From Clostridium sp. CAG:1219 (GTDB lineage: Bacteria > Bacillota > Clostridia > TANB77 > CAG-465): a DNA stretch of 11,407 bases. The notes below the pieces were generated by a model. It was not told the origin of the DNA. It did no database searches and worked only from the letters and a program-made list of their open reading frames with translations. A program made the position numbers and the translations under genes. Positions 8,688 to 11,407 of this stretch are shown here, piece by piece. The stretch spans positions 8,862-20,268 of the forward strand of contig HF996771.1 in the NCBI GenBank assembly GCA_000433335.1, in the 5' to 3' direction. Within the stretch, counting starts at the first letter, position 1; each line of letters opens with the position of its first letter.

Positions 8688-10514
8688 CTAATTTAATTTT
8701 ATTTTATCTGAAATTGGCAGTTTTCTTAACATTTCCACAACAAAAATATTAAATGAAATAAATAATTGAATAGAATTTATACATAATTCAATATTAAATT
8801 TATTCATTAACAAATTAACAAATAAAGTTGGCAATATTAGTAAAAAGTATTTTAAATCTTTACTATTTATAGTAATAAAAACAATTAACACCAACTGAAT
8901 TAAAATGGCGATATAAGGACTTAATAAAATATTTAAAAAATTTGAACTGCTTATATTTTCCATTAAATTATTTTGGTAATTTCTCCAAAAATCAAATTGA
9001 GTTACACGTTCATAACTATCTTGTAAAGATTCAGTTTGTACAGTTAAGTCTGAAATTCTAGCAAATTCAATTTTATTTTCAAAATTTAGTTTTACAGCAC
9101 CATTAAATAGTAGTAATAAAAATACCATTGCCTCAAGAGCAATAAAACTTCCAATAAAAGCCATTATTCTTTTTTTCTTTACAGAATTAACAAAAAGTAA
9201 CACTAATAAAATTAAAAATACAGCAACTGAAACTATTATTCCAACTTTTGATATAATACTCAAACCAGCTAGAGTAAATGAAATAGCTACAAGATCTAAT
9301 ATTCTATACATCATTTTCTTTTTAATTCCAACATAAATCATTGTAAAAAGTAAAGTTATAAGTGAAATAAAGAACATTTCTCTAACATTTAAAGAATTTA
9401 CAAATATGAAAGTTAATCCAAAGTTTAGTATCATTAAAGTCAAACTCTGAAATATAAAAATTATTTTTTCATATTTAAAAATTTCTTTTTCCTTTACAAA
9501 GTTTGTTGCCAACTCATCTTTTGATTTTACTTTCTTTACAACGTTTATATCTAACAATCTATTTAATTCTAAATTTCTAATGTTTTTGCAAGCAAAAGTT
9601 AATACAAATGATAAAACCACCTCAGCAAAAATTTTTCCGCCTAATCCATTTAAGGTAGCATCAACTGGTAATGTTGCTAGCATACTAAAAAATAAACTTA
9701 AGAAAGCAATAGCAAATATTGAAACATCCATATAATTTGTAAAATATTTTATTTTATTTTTTGTATTTATGAAAAAATCTATAATATAAACAACACAAAT
9801 CATATTTTTTCTTTTCATTTTTGTTTTAAATTTTTCCATAGGAGTAATCCAAGTAGCATCAAAATGATGTATCATACAAGAATTATCAGTAAATTTATTA
9901 TGTTGATAATCATAACTTAAAGGATAGAAATATTCCATAGGATATATAGATACACTGTTGTTATCTAGTTTTTGTATTTCGTCCAACTCTTTATTAAAAT
10001 TAAATTTTGAAAAATACGTGGTAAGTACTTGTGGTACACTCATTTCATATAAATCCCCTGTAGGATTAAATTCCCTCAAGTCTTCGTATATTTTTACAAT
10101 TGCCTTAACATGTTTGTTTTGTGCCTCTTTTGCCCATACTACAGCAGCATTTATTAGTTTAGAATCTTCTTGACCCATAACTAAATCCTCTTCTAAGTAC
10201 TTTGAAATATCAGCTGTAACCTCCATATCAGTATCTAAATATAGACCGCCATATTCTTCTAATACTTTAAATCTAGTGTAATCAGCAACAAAAGCCCATT
10301 TTTTCTGTTCGTACGCCTGCTTTATGAATTCACATTGATTAATATCAAAATTAGTTTCATTCCATTCTTTTATTTCAAAGTCAGGAAGATACTTTTTCCA
10401 CGAAGCAATACATTTCTTAGTTAATTCAGATAAGGGTGCTCCTCCAAACCAACAATAATGTATAACCTTATTATTCTGTTTTTCTTCTCCTTTTTTTATG
10501 TCATTTTTGCCCAA
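8688..10514 (-). CDS. GT32-type DXD glycosyltransferase fused to a ten-pass membrane domain
   Basis: Residues 1-235 form a glycosyltransferase of the 'sugar-binding region with DXD' (GT32/capsule) type. HYCWFGG is at 19-25, ADYTRFKVLEEYGGLYLDTD is at 77-96 with the DXD at 94-96, and HHFDATW (216-222) closes the domain. Residues 260-600 hold about ten hydrophobic segments (near 264-282, 291-309, 351-372, 377-396, 404-422, 424-442, 449-471, 528-548, 554-573 and 577-596). Charged loops fit the positive-inside rule, with the enzyme in the cytoplasm and one outer loop of about 55 residues (472-527). Stand-alone GT32 proteins are usually 230-300 residues, so this is a fusion. I do not recognise the membrane domain; an anchor, polymerase or exporter part is possible. 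The start is TTG 10514, with a perfect RBS. The donor sugar is unknown. Confidence 0.8.
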   Translation of the reverse strand: MGKNDIKKGEEKQNNKVIHYCWFGGAPLSELTKKCIASWKKYLPDFEIKEWNETNFDINQCEFIKQAYEQKKWAFVADYTRFKVLEEYGGLYLDTDMEVTADISKYLEEDLVMGQEDSKLINAAVVWAKEAQNKHVKAIVKIYEDLREFNPTGDLYEMSVPQVLTTYFSKFNFNKELDEIQKLDNNSVSIYPMEYFYPLSYDYQHNKFTDNSCMIHHFDATWITPMEKFKTKMKRKNMICVVYIIDFFINTKNKIKYFTNYMDVSIFAIAFLSLFFSMLATLPVDATLNGLGGKIFAEVVLSFVLTFACKNIRNLELNRLLDINVVKKVKSKDELATNFVKEKEIFKYEKIIFIFQSLTLMILNFGLTFIFVNSLNVREMFFISLITLLFTMIYVGIKKKMMYRILDLVAISFTLAGLSIISKVGIIVSVAVFLILLVLLFVNSVKKKRIMAFIGSFIALEAMVFLLLLFNGAVKLNFENKIEFARISDLTVQTESLQDSYERVTQFDFWRNYQNNLMENISSSNFLNILLSPYIAILIQLVLIVFITINSKDLKYFLLILPTLFVNLLMNKFNIELCINSIQLFISFNIFVVEMLRKLPISDKIKLN

Positions 10515-10520
10515 ATTTAT

Positions 10521-10527
10521 ACCTCCT
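10521..10527 (-). promoter_or_regulatory. Ribosome binding site supporting a TTG start
   Basis: AGGAGGT is followed by 6 bases and TTG 10514. No ATG or GTG lies in frame before the conserved HYCWFGG segment, so TTG is the only sensible start. Confidence 0.8.
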
Positions 10528-10530
10528 ATG

Positions 10531-11407
10531 CTATGAATTTAAGAAATTTATTACACTTTCCTTTGCTTGTTTTGAATAAACCTTTTTCCATTCCTTATAA
10601 GATTTTATAATTTCATCTTTTTTTTCTACGCAAAGATTTATTTTTTCAAATATCTCATCTATGCTATCTTCTTCCTTAACAACTAAATACTCTTGTAAAT
10701 TTGTTTCTCTAAAATAGTGAGTATTATTTCCTATAATACATGGCACACCTACTTCCAAACTTTCTAGTGGTATCATTGGTGCACATTCAGTAAACGTTAC
10801 ATATAAATTAACCGTATTTTTAGCCATTCTTTCCAATAATTGTTCTCTTTTAACAGCAATATTTTGACTATCATCTTGAAATTTGATTCCCATTAATTTA
10901 CAAAAGCTTATTGCTAAATTTGTTTTTGGAATCATGTCTATTTTAGCATCTTTAATCATTGCACATGCACTTAGTTGATTATAAGTATTTTTCTCCCATC
11001 TATCTCCAGAAGAATATATACCTATCTTTATATCTTTTCTATCATTACAACTAGATATATATTTTTTTTTGTTATCAACAGAAACATCATTCATTACAAA
11101 ATAAGAATTGTATCCTTTTCCTTTGTAGCAATTTGCCATACTTTCTTTTAAGAATCCAATTGAAGATACTATTTTTCTTTTTGAAAGTTCCAATATATTC
11201 TCTAAAAATCTTTGTTCATTAGGATTTACAAACAAAGAATGAGACCCATGCCATAAAAATTTTATTTTTATTTTTGAATTTTTCTGGTATATATTTTCTG
11301 CTAATTCCTTATATCCAAAAGCCATTGTTGAAAAAATAACTTGTTTAATTTTTTTAGAAGCAATTTTATCAGAAATCTCGTTAATTTGTTTTTTATTGAA
11401 TAACTCA
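10531..11407 (-). CDS. GT4-like glycosyltransferase, 5' end beyond the right edge
   Basis: The visible 291 codons are open to the right edge: 27 codons precede the first internal Met (11325), read ELFNKKQINEI... onward, and contain no stop. This is therefore the C-terminal part of a longer protein, probably 350-400 residues as in GT-B enzymes. There is no membrane segment. The end of the N-terminal domain has WHGSHSLF. The donor domain starts near 11030 with IKIGIYSSGDRWEKN, like the vG..R..KN phosphate-binding region. TECAPMIPLES holds an E-x7-E pair (codons ending at 10788 and 10764), followed by LEVGVPCIIGNN, matching the 'E..G.P.i' segment of GT4 enzymes. It ends 16 bases before the GT32 fusion gene and so belongs to the same operon. 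A nine-A run at 11062-11070 is in frame. GT4-like is likely; donor and acceptor are unknown. Confidence 0.72.
   Translation of the reverse strand, partial: ELFNKKQINEISDKIASKKIKQVIFSTMAFGYKELAENIYQKNSKIKIKFLWHGSHSLFVNPNEQRFLENILELSKRKIVSSIGFLKESMANCYKGKGYNSYFVMNDVSVDNKKKYISSCNDRKDIKIGIYSSGDRWEKNTYNQLSACAMIKDAKIDMIPKTNLAISFCKLMGIKFQDDSQNIAVKREQLLERMAKNTVNLYVTFTECAPMIPLESLEVGVPCIIGNNTHYFRETNLQEYLVVKEEDSIDEIFEKINLCVEKKDEIIKSYKEWKKVYSKQAKESVINFLNS

Overview
The window looks like part of a cell-surface polysaccharide cluster from a low-GC Gram-positive bacterium of the Clostridia/Bacilli type. It is very AT-rich (about 25-30% GC by eye). Ribosome binding sites are close to AGGAGG, TTG and GTG starts are common, TGA is used as a stop, and gaps between genes are only a few bases. 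All convincing genes are on the minus strand, so transcription runs from the right edge to the left. The longest gap inside the cluster is 44 bases. I see no internal promoter or terminator, so this reads as one polycistronic message whose promoter lies off the right edge.

Layout in the order of transcription: (1) a GT4-like glycosyltransferase cut by the right edge (10531-11407); (2) an unusual 608-residue protein joining a GT32-type DXD glycosyltransferase to a roughly ten-pass membrane domain (8688-10514); (3) a 735-residue GT-C-like membrane glycosyltransferase (6460-8667); (4) a DPM1/GacI-like GT2 polyprenyl-phosphate glycosyltransferase (5708-6415) and (5) its DUF2304/GacJ-like small membrane partner, one base later (5365-5706); (6) mannose-1-phosphate guanylyltransferase (4257-5333); (7) a GT4 glycosyltransferase (3095-4243), overlapping (8) GDP-mannose 4,6-dehydratase (2091-3098); (9) a GDP-4-keto-6-deoxymannose reductase (Rmd-like) (1117-2070); (10, 11) two tandem paralogous SMR-fold proteins resembling the ArnE/ArnF flippase pair (754-1104 and 360-737). 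Beyond the last stop codon, 1-359 holds a frameshifted, 5'-truncated piece of a CDP-glycerol glycerophosphotransferase-like gene that runs off the left edge.

How the parts may work together: genes 6, 8 and 9 form a near-complete route from mannose-1-phosphate to GDP-D-rhamnose (or a close 6-deoxyhexose), which one of the cytoplasmic glycosyltransferases probably uses. Genes 3, 4, 5, 10 and 11 look like a second, extracytoplasmic arm. In that arm the GT2/DUF2304 pair loads a sugar onto undecaprenyl phosphate, the small SMR pair moves it across the membrane, and the GT-C enzyme attaches it to the glycan outside. The GT32-membrane fusion has no role I can assign with confidence. No Wzx, Wzy, ABC exporter or phosphomannomutase is visible here, so the locus must continue outside the window or rely on genes elsewhere.
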